From Luteirhabdus salina (GTDB taxonomy: Bacteria; Bacteroidota; Bacteroidia; Flavobacteriales; Flavobacteriaceae): 64,000 bases of DNA. Of the stretch, positions 9,325 through 18,431 are shown piece after piece; position 1 is the stretch's first letter; the number at the start of each line of letters is the position of its first letter. Position numbers and translations under genes: made by a program. The notes under the pieces were generated by a model. That model worked only from the letters and a program-made list of their open reading frames with translations, made no database searches and was not told where the DNA came from. The stretch is from contig JALAHT010000002.1 in assembly GCA_025384855.1 (NCBI GenBank), forward strand, positions 124,001 through 188,000, in the 5' to 3' direction.

Positions 9325-10296
9325 ATGCCCAAACGAAATTTACTCCAATATATCTCAGTTGCTGCCAAAGGCATGGCCATGGGTGCTGCCGATGTGGTGC
9401 CGGGTGTTTCCGGAGGAACCATCGCATTTATCTCAGGTATCTATGAAGAACTGATAAGTACCATTCACAACATTGATCTTGGTTTCTTCAAAAAATGGAA
9501 AAAAGAAGGGTTTCGAGTCGCTTGGGACCACTATAATCTCGCATTTTTATTGGCACTTTTTGGAGGTGTCGCTATTAGCATCCTTTCACTTGCAAAAGTA
9601 ATTACCTGGCTTCTTTCGAACCACCCAATCTTGGTTTGGTCTTTCTTTTTTGGATTGGTCATTGCCAGTATTTTGTACGTAGGCAAGCAGATTACCAAAT
9701 GGAATATAGCCACTGGCGCAGCATTAATCCTTGCAGCGGCCATCGCCTACGGAATTACGTTGGCAAAACCGCTCGGGACTGCCGAGAGCACCTGGTTTTT
9801 GTTCTTTGCTGGCTTTTTAGCCATCATCGCTATGATTTTACCCGGCATTAGTGGTGCCTTTATCCTGCTGCTTATCGGTGCGTATACAGGCTTACTCTCT
9901 ACTCTATCGCAATTAGGTGAAGGTATTTCGAAAATGAATTGGAGCATCCTGTCGGGTGCCCTAATGAAAGTTGGAATTTTTCTTTTAGGAGCCATTACTG
10001 GATTGAAAGTATTTTCCCGTATCCTCAATTGGATGTTCGATCATTATAAAGATTTAACGCTAGCCATCCTAACCGGCTTTATGATTGGCGCGCTAAATAA
10101 GATTTGGCCCTGGAAGGAAGTATTGTCTTATCGAACCAATTCGCATGGCGAGGAGGTACCGTTCGTGGAACGCAGCATCATGCCGACACAATACCCAGAA
10201 GATCCTCAAATTCTGTATGCCGTCATCTTTATGATTTTGGGCTTTTTGAGTATTTTTATATTGGAACGCGTAGCCATTTCAAAAACGAAACAATAG
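9325..10296 (+). CDS. DUF368 membrane protein, polyprenyl-phosphate transporter homologue (copy 1)
   Basis: A 323-residue polytopic inner-membrane protein of the DUF368 family. Members have been shown in other bacteria to recycle undecaprenyl phosphate, the lipid carrier of cell-wall synthesis, across the membrane (PopT type). The N-terminal signature is GAADVVPGVSGGT. An inverted second copy appears in the middle of the protein as LPGISGAFILL, as expected for two pseudo-symmetrical halves. About eight hydrophobic segments are visible. The stop codon is followed immediately by the ATG of a second DUF368 gene. Function is transferred from the family. Confidence 0.85.
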   Translation: MPKRNLLQYISVAAKGMAMGAADVVPGVSGGTIAFISGIYEELISTIHNIDLGFFKKWKKEGFRVAWDHYNLAFLLALFGGVAISILSLAKVITWLLSNHPILVWSFFFGLVIASILYVGKQITKWNIATGAALILAAAIAYGITLAKPLGTAESTWFLFFAGFLAIIAMILPGISGAFILLLIGAYTGLLSTLSQLGEGISKMNWSILSGALMKVGIFLLGAITGLKVFSRILNWMFDHYKDLTLAILTGFMIGALNKIWPWKEVLSYRTNSHGEEVPFVERSIMPTQYPEDPQILYAVIFMILGFLSIFILERVAISKTKQ

Positions 10297-11319
10297 ATGT
10301 ACGAAGAACGCTCTTTTGGTGACAAGCTTTGGCTGGTGGTAAAAGGGCTTGCTATGGGAGCTGCTAATAAGGTTCCAGGCGTTTCAGGAGGCGTGGTGGC
10401 ATTTGTGGCTGGTTTCTATGAAGAATTCATCTATTCTCTACAGAAGATAAATCGGAAGGCATTGGGACTGTTATTAGACGGTCGATTTAAAAGCTGTTTT
10501 CAATATATCAACGGACGGTTTTTAGGGTTGCTGATTTTGGGAATGATTATCAGCTATTTCAGTGTATCGAAGGTATTAGATTATCTTTTAGTCCATTATG
10601 AACTCTATGTTTGGAGTGCCTTTTTTGGAATGATTATAGGCTCTATCTACTACCTCAGTAAGGATTTTGGAGAATGGAATCGAAGGTATATCGCCTGGCT
10701 ACTCGCCGGCGTGATAGCGGGCGTTAGTATCAGTTTTTTGGAACCTGCCAAAGAGAACAGTCACTTACTTTTCGTGTTCTTCTGCGGCATCATCGGAGTT
10801 TCCGGTATGACCCTCCCAGGATTGTCTGGTTCATTTATCCTTATTCTATTTGGAAACTATGTGTTGCTGTTAGTGGACTCGGTGAATGCGCTGTACGATA
10901 CCATTGCGGATTTATTTATCGCTGACTTTAGTTTTTTGAATAATACTGAACGAGTAGAGTTATTGAAGATATTAGCCGTATTCGCATTGGGTTCTTTAGC
11001 TGGTTTGGTATCCCTTTCCCATTTATTGGGCTATGTGTTGAAACATTATAAAAAAACGACTTACGCAGTTATCATCGGATTTATATCAGGCTCGTTGGGC
11101 GTAGTTTGGCCTTGGAAGGAAAAAATTTACGATTTGAACGCGGCCGGAAACATTCAATTTGATGCCAATGGTCGCGAAATTATCCGCGGTTACGATAGGT
11201 ATTGGCCATCAGAATTTTCGCTCGAAACGGGTATGGCTATTCTTTTTATTTTTGTGGGAATCATCTTGGTATTAAGCCTAGATTGGTATCAAAAATTGAG
11301 GACTCACAAACATGGCTAA
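10297..11319 (+). CDS. DUF368 membrane protein, polyprenyl-phosphate transporter homologue (copy 2)
   Basis: A 340-residue second DUF368 protein. It begins on the base after the first copy stops and is clearly diverged from it. The signatures are GAANKVPGVSGGV near residue 22 and LPGLSGSFILI near residue 170. Both halves are retained, so it is likely functional. Its end overlaps aroE by 8 bases, indicating a single transcript of two transporters and a shikimate enzyme. Whether the two copies have the same substrate or act as a pair cannot be told. Confidence 0.85.
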   Translation: MYEERSFGDKLWLVVKGLAMGAANKVPGVSGGVVAFVAGFYEEFIYSLQKINRKALGLLLDGRFKSCFQYINGRFLGLLILGMIISYFSVSKVLDYLLVHYELYVWSAFFGMIIGSIYYLSKDFGEWNRRYIAWLLAGVIAGVSISFLEPAKENSHLLFVFFCGIIGVSGMTLPGLSGSFILILFGNYVLLLVDSVNALYDTIADLFIADFSFLNNTERVELLKILAVFALGSLAGLVSLSHLLGYVLKHYKKTTYAVIIGFISGSLGVVWPWKEKIYDLNAAGNIQFDANGREIIRGYDRYWPSEFSLETGMAILFIFVGIILVLSLDWYQKLRTHKHG

Positions 11320-12043
11320 ATACGGACTAGTAGGTCGCGACATAGCATATTCTTTCTCGAAAACGTTCTTCACGGTCAAATTCGAACAGGAAAACAAACC
11401 TCACTCCTACCATAATTTCGATATTGAATGCATTGAAAAATTAACAGATGTCTTATCCAATAATCCAGATTTAAAGGGCTTTAACGTTACGATTCCCTTT
11501 AAAGAATCCATAATCTCAAAATTAGATCGTGTCGATAAGGAAGCCCATGAAATCGGGGCTGTTAATACGGTAAAGATTCTACGCGATGGTCGCTTAGCAG
11601 GATATAATACCGACCATTATGGTTTTGCAAAAGCGCTCGCCGATTTCCTTCCCTTAGCTAATAAAAAAGCCCTGATCCTTGGTACGGGAGGTGCTTCGAA
11701 AGCAATTCTTTATGTCCTAAAAGCAATGGATATTGAGGCAACCTTAGTTTCGCGTAAAAAGCAAGAGGGTTTTCTCAGCTATCAGGAACTGACAAAGTCT
11801 ATTATGGAAGTGCATTCCCTAATCGTTAACTGTACTCCGTTAGGCACACATCCAAAAGTTGACGAGGCACCGCCCATCCCCTACCATTACATCAATAATT
11901 CGCATTTGCTTTTCGATCTTGTCTATAATCCTAAGCACACCGAATTCATGAAAAGAGGGAGTGTTCAAGGTGCTCGAACGACCAACGGACTCAAAATGTT
12001 GGAGTATCAAGCCAAACGCGCTTGGAAAATTTGGCGCCAGTAG
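11312..12043 (+). CDS. aroE: Shikimate dehydrogenase
   Basis: Reduces 3-dehydroshikimate to shikimate with NADPH in aromatic amino-acid synthesis. It is 243 residues long, slightly shorter than the roughly 270 of E. coli AroE. Visible are the shikimate-binding N-terminus (YSFSKTFF; a usual SxS site read here as S-F-S), the catalytic lysine in NVTIPFKE, the NTDHYGF substrate segment, and the Rossmann dinucleotide loop LGTGGASKAI. It overlaps the second DUF368 gene by 8 bases. Confidence 0.93.
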   Translation: MAKYGLVGRDIAYSFSKTFFTVKFEQENKPHSYHNFDIECIEKLTDVLSNNPDLKGFNVTIPFKESIISKLDRVDKEAHEIGAVNTVKILRDGRLAGYNTDHYGFAKALADFLPLANKKALILGTGGASKAILYVLKAMDIEATLVSRKKQEGFLSYQELTKSIMEVHSLIVNCTPLGTHPKVDEAPPIPYHYINNSHLLFDLVYNPKHTEFMKRGSVQGARTTNGLKMLEYQAKRAWKIWRQ

Positions 12044-12141
12044 AAAATCGAAATTCGCGTTCCGCCTTTGCTGTTTGCTGTGGAGTTAGTATCTTGCCTA
12101 TTCCGCACAACAAACCGTTTGAACCCTTAACATAGCGTATT

Positions 12142-14241
12142 ATGTCTGACGAGAAAACAACTCCATCTGAAGAGGAAAAAAAGCCCACTGAAACCTCTTC
12201 CAACCAAAACGAAAACAGCTCGCAAGAATCCAATTCTTCCAACGAGAAAGAAACCAATGATGGTATCGAAAAAGCCATGTTGGCCGAATCTGAAGCGGTA
12301 GCTGAAGGCAAGGAAAAGGAGCCAGATATGCCCGAAGGCGCTAGCGAAGATGATATCGCGGAAAAGGAAGCCAAGGAAGAGGAAAAGAAGAAATCGGCTT
12401 CGGAAATGGACGCGAAAGAAGATACCAAAAAGTCCGATGATGATGAAGACGAAGGTGAAGACGAGGAAGAGATCGAATCCTCAGACGATGAAGAAGCCGA
12501 TGAACATGACGAAGAGGAGGAATCGAAGGACTACAGTAGCTTCTCAAAAAAGCAATTGATTGCGGAGTTTCAAAGTCTTCTCAAGAATAAACCAGTACAA
12601 AAAATAAAAAATGATGTTGATGAAATCCGAAATGAATTCAACAACCAGTTTCAAGAACTTCAGGATCAGAAGAAAGAGGAGTTTTTAGCAGAAGGTGGAA
12701 ATATAATCGACTTTCACTTCACCACACCGCTTAAGAAAGAATTCAACTCGCTTTATTTCGATTATAAGGAAAAGCGAAATAATTATTACAAAAACCTGAA
12801 AAAAGACCTTCATGCCAATCTCAAAAAGCGCGAAGAGTTAATCGAAGAGTTGAAAGGCTTATTGAATGCCGAGGAAAACATCAACTCAACCTACAATCAT
12901 TTTAAGGATATTCAGGAACGATGGCATACCGCCGGGCCTATTCCGAGAGACAAGTACAATCTAACATGGAACACCTACCGTCACCATGTTGAAAATTTCT
13001 ACGACTTCCTTCACCTAAACCGTGAATTTAGAGACCTCGATTTTAAGCATAACCTAGAACAGAAAATTAGGCTTATTACCCGTGCCGAGGAATTGGCGCA
13101 GGAAGAAAACATGAACAAGGCCTTCCGCGAGCTTCAGATGTTGCACAAAATGTGGAAGGAAGATGTTGGGCCGGTGGCCAAGGAATATCGCGACGAAGTT
13201 TGGGAGAAGTTTAGCGCCGCTACCAAGGTTATTCATGATAAGCGCTCAGAATATCTAAAAGAACAGGAGAAGGAATACGAAGCGAATGTTGGAAAGAAAG
13301 AAGAACTGATTTCACAGATTCAGCAATATGCTGAAAGCACCAAAGACAATCACCACGCATGGCAGAATGCCATCAAAAAGGTTCAGGAGCTTCGCGACCA
13401 GTTTTTCGCCTTGGGTAGAGTGCCGCGATCCGAAAATAAACGTATTTGGAACTCCTTTAAGGATGCTACTCGAACCTTCAACAGAACAAAGAATGCATTC
13501 TACAAAAATCAGAAAAAGCAGCAGTACGAAAACCTCGAGAAAAAGCGCGAACTGGTTAAAATTGCAGAGGAAAATCGCGACAGCGACGATTTCGATGCGG
13601 TGACTCCCTTAATGAAGAAAATTCAGGGCGATTGGAAGAAAATCGGCCACGTCCCGCGCAAGCATAGCGACAAGCTTTGGAAGCAATTCAAGGCAGCCTG
13701 TAACCATTATTTTGATCGCCTGCACGCTAAACAAGATAAAGCAAAGGAAGGCGAAAAAGAAAACCTTCAGGAGAAAGAAGCTTTTTTGGAAACACTTTCC
13801 AATTTGGAGCTTTCAGGTGACCATGACAAAGATTTAGCATTGTTGAAAGAGAAGATTTCGGAATGGAAGAAAATGGGTCGCGTACCGTACAAGAAACGCG
13901 ATATTGAAAAAACCTTCAACAAAAAATTGGATGAGCTTTTCAGCAAACTGGATGTAGGGAAAAAAGAGGCAGAACTTATCAAGTTCGACAATAAGTTAAA
14001 TACACTTGCCAACCGGGAAGATGAGCGCAAGCTAAAGAACGAACACTTCTTCATTTCAAAAAAGATTGAGGAAACCAAGGGCGAAATCCGTCAGTTGGAA
14101 AACAACTTAGGTTTCTTCCAGCATGTAGACGATGACAATCCTTTGGTGAAAGAGGTTCATAAGAATATCGCACGCCACAAGGAACAACTTGAAGTCTGGA
14201 AGGCAAAGCTGAAGAAGATCAAGTCGGTTCGTGATGTCTAA
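12142..14241 (+). CDS. DUF349 domain-containing protein
   Basis: A 699-residue cytoplasmic protein. The first 135 residues are extremely acidic and low-complexity (runs of E, D, S and K) and probably disordered. From about 150 to 640 there are several DUF349 repeats of roughly 70 residues, recognisable by the recurring W-K-x-x-G-x-V/I-P-R/Y ... W-x-x-F pattern (for example GPIPRDKYNLTWNTY and GRVPRSENKRIWNSF). The C-terminal part is coiled coil. DUF349 proteins are widespread in Bacteroidota and of uncertain function. The methyltransferase gene begins 2 bases later. Confidence 0.85.
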   Translation: MSDEKTTPSEEEKKPTETSSNQNENSSQESNSSNEKETNDGIEKAMLAESEAVAEGKEKEPDMPEGASEDDIAEKEAKEEEKKKSASEMDAKEDTKKSDDDEDEGEDEEEIESSDDEEADEHDEEEESKDYSSFSKKQLIAEFQSLLKNKPVQKIKNDVDEIRNEFNNQFQELQDQKKEEFLAEGGNIIDFHFTTPLKKEFNSLYFDYKEKRNNYYKNLKKDLHANLKKREELIEELKGLLNAEENINSTYNHFKDIQERWHTAGPIPRDKYNLTWNTYRHHVENFYDFLHLNREFRDLDFKHNLEQKIRLITRAEELAQEENMNKAFRELQMLHKMWKEDVGPVAKEYRDEVWEKFSAATKVIHDKRSEYLKEQEKEYEANVGKKEELISQIQQYAESTKDNHHAWQNAIKKVQELRDQFFALGRVPRSENKRIWNSFKDATRTFNRTKNAFYKNQKKQQYENLEKKRELVKIAEENRDSDDFDAVTPLMKKIQGDWKKIGHVPRKHSDKLWKQFKAACNHYFDRLHAKQDKAKEGEKENLQEKEAFLETLSNLELSGDHDKDLALLKEKISEWKKMGRVPYKKRDIEKTFNKKLDELFSKLDVGKKEAELIKFDNKLNTLANREDERKLKNEHFFISKKIEETKGEIRQLENNLGFFQHVDDDNPLVKEVHKNIARHKEQLEVWKAKLKKIKSVRDV

Positions 14242-14243
14242 GG

Positions 14244-14879
14244 ATGCCAACCTGCCTGCTCTGTCATAGCGATCAAACCAAACTGGTTCTTACTGGAATA
14301 GAGCGGGCGTATTCGCAATGCTTCACTTGTGGACTAACCTTTATGCACAAGGAGGATTTTCCTTCGGCTTCAGAAGAAGAATATCGGTATACCACCCATA
14401 ACAACGATGTTGAAGACAAACGCTATCAAAGGTTTGTCGCTCCCATTGTGGATCTTGTAGTGAAGGACTTTTCACCAAAAAATACCCTGGGCCTGGACTA
14501 TGGCGCCGGAACTGGGCCCGTAATTACAAAGCTTTTGTCGGATCAAGGCTATCAGTTGGAATTATACGACCCATACTTTCACCCAAACTCTTCCACGCTA
14601 GAGAAAAAATATGATTATATCGTTTGCTGTGAAGTGGTAGAGCATTTTCATACACCAGATGCAGAATTTCAACGGTTGTTTTCCCTATTAAAGAAAGGCG
14701 GTCGATTATATTGTATGACCGATTTTCTTGGAGAAGACCAGCTCTTTTCCGATTGGTATTATAAAAATGATGAAACGCACGTGGCGTTCTATAATGCTAC
14801 CAGCTTGGATTGGATTAAAAACCATTGCGGATTTTCCAATGTTGAAAAAAAGGGACGCTTGGTCGTGTTTTCGAAATAA
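14244..14879 (+). CDS. Class I SAM-dependent methyltransferase with N-terminal zinc ribbon
   Basis: A 211-residue protein. Residues 1-35 form a small four-cysteine zinc ribbon (C4, C7, C26, C29). Residues 75-200 form a Methyltransf_23-type Rossmann domain with the SAM-binding loop GLDYGAGTGPV and a later VVEHF segment. The substrate is unknown. The ATG lies 2 bases after the DUF349 stop, so the two are co-transcribed. Confidence 0.82.
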   Translation: MPTCLLCHSDQTKLVLTGIERAYSQCFTCGLTFMHKEDFPSASEEEYRYTTHNNDVEDKRYQRFVAPIVDLVVKDFSPKNTLGLDYGAGTGPVITKLLSDQGYQLELYDPYFHPNSSTLEKKYDYIVCCEVVEHFHTPDAEFQRLFSLLKKGGRLYCMTDFLGEDQLFSDWYYKNDETHVAFYNATSLDWIKNHCGFSNVEKKGRLVVFSK

Positions 14880-14884
14880 TAAAC

Positions 14885-14915
14885 TTGGCGTTTGTGCTGC
14901 GGACGCTTACATTTG
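14885..14915 (+). promoter_or_regulatory. Promoter for sdaA
   Basis: TTG (14885-14887), 20 bases, and a perfect TACATTTG (14908-14915), 16 bases before the ATG. One of the clearest flavobacterial promoters in the window. Confidence 0.6.
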
Positions 14916-14931
14916 TGACAATTGAATTGCT

Positions 14932-16356
14932 ATGGAAAGTATTAGTGTCTTCGATATGCTAAAAATTGGTGTCGGACCTTCGAGTTCGCACACGTTAGGT
15001 CCGTGGGTTGCGGCCGCACGATGGATTGAAAAATTGAAAAAATCGGGTCGCTTTGATAATATTGAAAGAGTAAGCGTAAACCTATACGGCTCTCTTTCCC
15101 TAACTGGTAAAGGCCACGCTACCGATACAGCAGTTATTTTAGGGCTAATGGGAACCGATCCTGTTACCTACCCTATTGAAAATATTGAAGACGATATCGC
15201 AGGTATTGAAAAACATCATTCTTTAGCGCTAAATTCTGAACGGGAAATTCCATTTCACCCAAAGGAGGATATAAAATTCAACCGAAAGTTTTTGGACTTT
15301 CACCCCAATGGAATCACCTTCAATGCCTTTTTGAAGGACGGCAAGAAGCTTTCCGATACCTATTATAGTATTGGTGGCGGATTTGTAGTACAGCGTGAAC
15401 GAAAGCGCAAGAAAAAGAAAATGGAGAAGTTTTCTCATTTCCCCTACCCAACGCAATCTGCTACAGAACTGTTGGAATATTGTAAAAAGGGTAATAAAGC
15501 GATCTCCCAAATCGTATTGGCGAACGAAAAGTCGCTACGAGAGGATGACAAAATTGATGAAAAACTACAGGCCATTTGGGATGTGATGCTCGACAGTATG
15601 TATATCGGCTGTCATACAGAGGGCGTATTGCCAGGCGGATTAAGCGTTCAACGACGTGCCTACGAAATGCACAAAAAATTACTTCCTGAAAAGAATTATG
15701 AGTCCCCAACAGAATGGATTCGAAGTATCCGCAATACAGAGGTAAAGTTTCGTCAGATTTTAAAATGGGTTTCTTGCTTCGCCCTAGCAGTAAATGAGGT
15801 AAATGCTTCGCTGGGAAGGGTGGTCACGGCCCCAACAAATGGTAGTGCAGGCGTTATTCCATCGGTGTTGATGTATTATCTTGTTATTGAAAACCATGAT
15901 GGTAATTTTGAGGACATCAAACGCTTTCTGGTAACCGCAGGTGAAATTGGCAGCCTTTTCAAAAAAGGTGCTACCATTAGTGCCGCGATGGGAGGCTGTC
16001 AGGCAGAAATTGGTGTTTCTTCAGCTATGGCCGCAGGAGCGTTGACCGAATTGATGGGCGGAACTCCTGAACAATGTTTGATGGCTTCAGAGATAGCTAT
16101 GGAGCATCATCTTGGTCTTACCTGCGATCCGGTTGCCGGCTTGGTACAAGTGCCGTGTATCGAACGGAATGCCATGGGAGCAATTAAAGCTATCAATGCT
16201 TGCGAAATTGCCTTGGATGGCGATCCTTCAAAAGCGAAGGTTCCATTGGATAAGGTAATCGCCACCATGTGGGAAACTGCAAAGGATATGACTTCAAAGT
16301 ATAAGGAGACCAGTGAAGGTGGTTTAGCGGTTCAGGTTAATTTAAGCGACTGCTAG
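14932..16356 (+). CDS. sdaA: L-serine ammonia-lyase (iron-sulfur type)
   Basis: Deaminates L-serine to pyruvate and ammonia using a 4Fe-4S cluster. The 474-residue single-chain form has the beta domain at the N-terminus (SVFDMLKIGVGPSSSHT at 5-21, the substrate-binding SSSHT loop) and the alpha domain after about 200. The alpha domain carries TNGSAGVIP and cluster cysteines in GGCQAEIG, TCDPVAG and VPCIERN. Length and motifs are normal. It has its own promoter. Confidence 0.95.
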   Translation: MESISVFDMLKIGVGPSSSHTLGPWVAAARWIEKLKKSGRFDNIERVSVNLYGSLSLTGKGHATDTAVILGLMGTDPVTYPIENIEDDIAGIEKHHSLALNSEREIPFHPKEDIKFNRKFLDFHPNGITFNAFLKDGKKLSDTYYSIGGGFVVQRERKRKKKKMEKFSHFPYPTQSATELLEYCKKGNKAISQIVLANEKSLREDDKIDEKLQAIWDVMLDSMYIGCHTEGVLPGGLSVQRRAYEMHKKLLPEKNYESPTEWIRSIRNTEVKFRQILKWVSCFALAVNEVNASLGRVVTAPTNGSAGVIPSVLMYYLVIENHDGNFEDIKRFLVTAGEIGSLFKKGATISAAMGGCQAEIGVSSAMAAGALTELMGGTPEQCLMASEIAMEHHLGLTCDPVAGLVQVPCIERNAMGAIKAINACEIALDGDPSKAKVPLDKVIATMWETAKDMTSKYKETSEGGLAVQVNLSDC

Positions 16357-16377
16357 ATACAACTTCACTATGCCTAA

Positions 16378-16836
16378 TTACTTGCAATCTTCTCTCCTTC
16401 TAGAATCGATTAGATGAATAATCTTCCATCCTTCCTGTAACTTGGTTAAGGTGAAGGCATTGGCGCCGCAATGACTAAATTTTCCATTCAACCAGAATTC
16501 ATAGGGTGTCCACACATGTGCTAGATTTCCATCTATTTGAACGCTGTAATCCAAAAGCTTTTCTTCCCATTTCTGATCTGAAGGTCGATTGGCAATAGCT
16601 TTCAACAAATCGTCGATAGTTCCGTCAGATAGTGAAGGATTGCCATCTTTATTCGTATGGGCGGTTAAAAGCGAAACGTTTTCAGCTAACACCGACTTCA
16701 TCTGAAGCGTATCACCAGCATGAAATCCTTCAAAAAAAGTATCGATTAAGGCCTTTGCGTTTTCTTTTGAAAATTGATCCTGAGCGTGACTATTCAACGC
16801 AAAGAAAATTGATAGTAAAAAAATAACTCGTCTCAT
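16378..16836 (-). CDS. Exported NTF2/SnoaL-like protein
   Basis: A 152-residue protein with a signal peptide (hydrophobic 4-17, cleavage after the Ala-Gln region near 19). The remainder looks like a DUF4440/SnoaL-type NTF2 fold: an F-F-x-G-F-H-A-G-D start, a central HVWTPYEFW strand, and a C-terminal W-K-I-x-x-x-x-D-S-R end. Such domains may be small hydrolases, isomerases or ligand binders; no catalytic residues can be assigned. It is a single minus-strand gene between sdaA and panB. Confidence 0.75.
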   Translation of the reverse strand: MRRVIFLLSIFFALNSHAQDQFSKENAKALIDTFFEGFHAGDTLQMKSVLAENVSLLTAHTNKDGNPSLSDGTIDDLLKAIANRPSDQKWEEKLLDYSVQIDGNLAHVWTPYEFWLNGKFSHCGANAFTLTKLQEGWKIIHLIDSRRREDCK

Positions 16837-16901
16837 AGGTTGTATTCTTTAGTGATGCTTAAAATTAGTACTTTTACGTTCCTAATTGTTACAAAAACTA
16901 T

Positions 16902-17720
16902 ATGTCGGTTGCAAAACGAGAATATAAACGAATAACGACCAAGACCTTGGTCGATATGAAAAAGAATGGCGAAAAAATCTCCATGCTCACTGCCTACGAT
17001 TATACCATGGCTAAGATTGTGGATTCTGCAGGTGTAGATGTAATCTTGGTTGGCGATTCAGCTTCCAACGTAATGGCGGGTCATGAAACCACGCTTCCCA
17101 TTACCTTAGACCAAATGATTTACCATGCCACTTCGGTGGTTCGTGCTATTGAACGAAGTCTTGTTGTGGTCGATATCCCCTTTGGAAGTTACCAAAGCGA
17201 CCCAAAGGAGGCCTTGCGATCTGCCATTCGTATTATGAAGGAAAGCGGCGGACATGCTATTAAAATTGAAGGTGGTAAAGAAATAAAGGATTCCGCAAAG
17301 CGAATTCTAAATGCTGGGATTCCGGTAATGGGTCACTTGGGACTTACCCCACAATCTATCTACAAATTTGGCACCTATACCGTACGTGCAAAAGAAGAGG
17401 AAGAAGCCGAAAAATTGAAGTCGGATGCCAAGTTGCTTGAAAAAATTGGCTGTTTTGCAGTAGTTTTGGAAAAGGTGCCTGCTTCACTTGCTGCTGAAGT
17501 AGCCAAGGAATTGACGATTCCAGTCATCGGGATTGGAGCGGGTAATGGCGTAGACGGACAAGTACTGGTTACGCATGATATGGTAGGAATGACGCACGAA
17601 TTTAATCCACGTTTTTTACGACGCTACTTAGACCTGTATGCTGAAATGACCGGTGCGTTCCGACAGTATATCGACGATGTGAAGAGTGGCGACTTCCCGA
17701 ATGATAAGGAACAATATTAA
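16902..17720 (+). CDS. panB: 3-methyl-2-oxobutanoate hydroxymethyltransferase
   Basis: Transfers a hydroxymethyl group from methylene-tetrahydrofolate to ketoisovalerate, the first step towards pantothenate and coenzyme A. At 272 residues it matches the family length. Seen are the MLTAYDY start region, the metal-binding [17 protein letters not shown] segment, the [10 protein letters not shown] loop, [11 protein letters not shown], and [15 protein letters not shown] near the C-terminus. The stop TAA is in the same frame as the downstream rluA-type gene. Confidence 0.96.
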   Translation: MSVAKREYKRITTKTLVDMKKNGEKISMLTAYDYTMAKIVDSAGVDVILVGDSASNVMAGHETTLPITLDQMIYHATSVVRAIERSLVVVDIPFGSYQSDPKEALRSAIRIMKESGGHAIKIEGGKEIKDSAKRILNAGIPVMGHLGLTPQSIYKFGTYTVRAKEEEEAEKLKSDAKLLEKIGCFAVVLEKVPASLAAEVAKELTIPVIGIGAGNGVDGQVLVTHDMVGMTHEFNPRFLRRYLDLYAEMTGAFRQYIDDVKSGDFPNDKEQY

Positions 17721-17795
17721 AGTTCTATCATCGCACGCGAAAAGAAACATAGCGATAAAAATAATCTTCGAGTTTTATTTGAAGACAATCATTTA

Positions 17796-18431
17796 TTGAT
17801 TGTGAATAAGCGTCCTGGCGACTTGGTACAGGGCGATAAAACGGGTGACAAGTCTTTAGCGGAAGTCGTTAAATCGTATATCGCCGAGAAATACAATAAA
17901 CCGGGTGCAGTTTATTTGGGCGTTGTGCATCGCTTAGATCGCCCTACGAGTGGTGTGGTAGTGTTTGCAAGAACTTCAAAAGCCTTATCACGATTAAATA
18001 AGCTTTTTGCCGAACGGGAAACCGAAAAAACCTATTGGGCATTGGTGCAGAACAGACCGCCGAAGGACTTCGATCGTTTGGAACATTTTCTTCAACGGAA
18101 TCCAAAACAGAATAAATCCTATTCGCATTCAAAGGAAGTTCCGAATAGCAAAAAAGGTATACTTCACTATAAAATTAAAAAGGAACTGGATCGCTATTAT
18201 TTGTTGGAGATTCAACTAGAAACAGGACGTCACCATCAAATTCGTTCCCAACTTTCCGCTATTGGATGTCCGATTAAAGGCGACTTAAAATACGGCTACG
18301 ACCGCAGCAATCCTGATGGAAGTATTCATCTGCATGCACGTTCGCTAAAATTTTTGCATCCAGTCCGAAAAGAGCCACTGCACCTTGTTGCGCCACCACC
18401 CGATGATGTATTGTGGAATGCCTGTCTCTAG
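17796..18431 (+). CDS. RluA-family pseudouridine synthase (start uncertain, no ATG/GTG upstream)
   Basis: Converts specific uridines in rRNA or tRNA to pseudouridine. The catalytic motif HRLDRPTSG with the essential aspartate, the REKxY-like segment (ETEKTYWALV) and the GRxHQIRxQL motif are all present. The given start is a TTG, but the conserved first strand of the fold (VLFEDNHLLIVNKR) begins about nine codons earlier and is encoded in the same frame from 17772. Going back from there, no ATG, GTG or TTG exists before the panB stop at 17718-17720; only ATC codons at 17727 and 17730 could serve. The protein is therefore probably up to 236 residues with a non-canonical start. It ends by sharing CTAG with the convergent gene. 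Confidence 0.85.
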   Translation: MIVNKRPGDLVQGDKTGDKSLAEVVKSYIAEKYNKPGAVYLGVVHRLDRPTSGVVVFARTSKALSRLNKLFAERETEKTYWALVQNRPPKDFDRLEHFLQRNPKQNKSYSHSKEVPNSKKGILHYKIKKELDRYYLLEIQLETGRHHQIRSQLSAIGCPIKGDLKYGYDRSNPDGSIHLHARSLKFLHPVRKEPLHLVAPPPDDVLWNACL

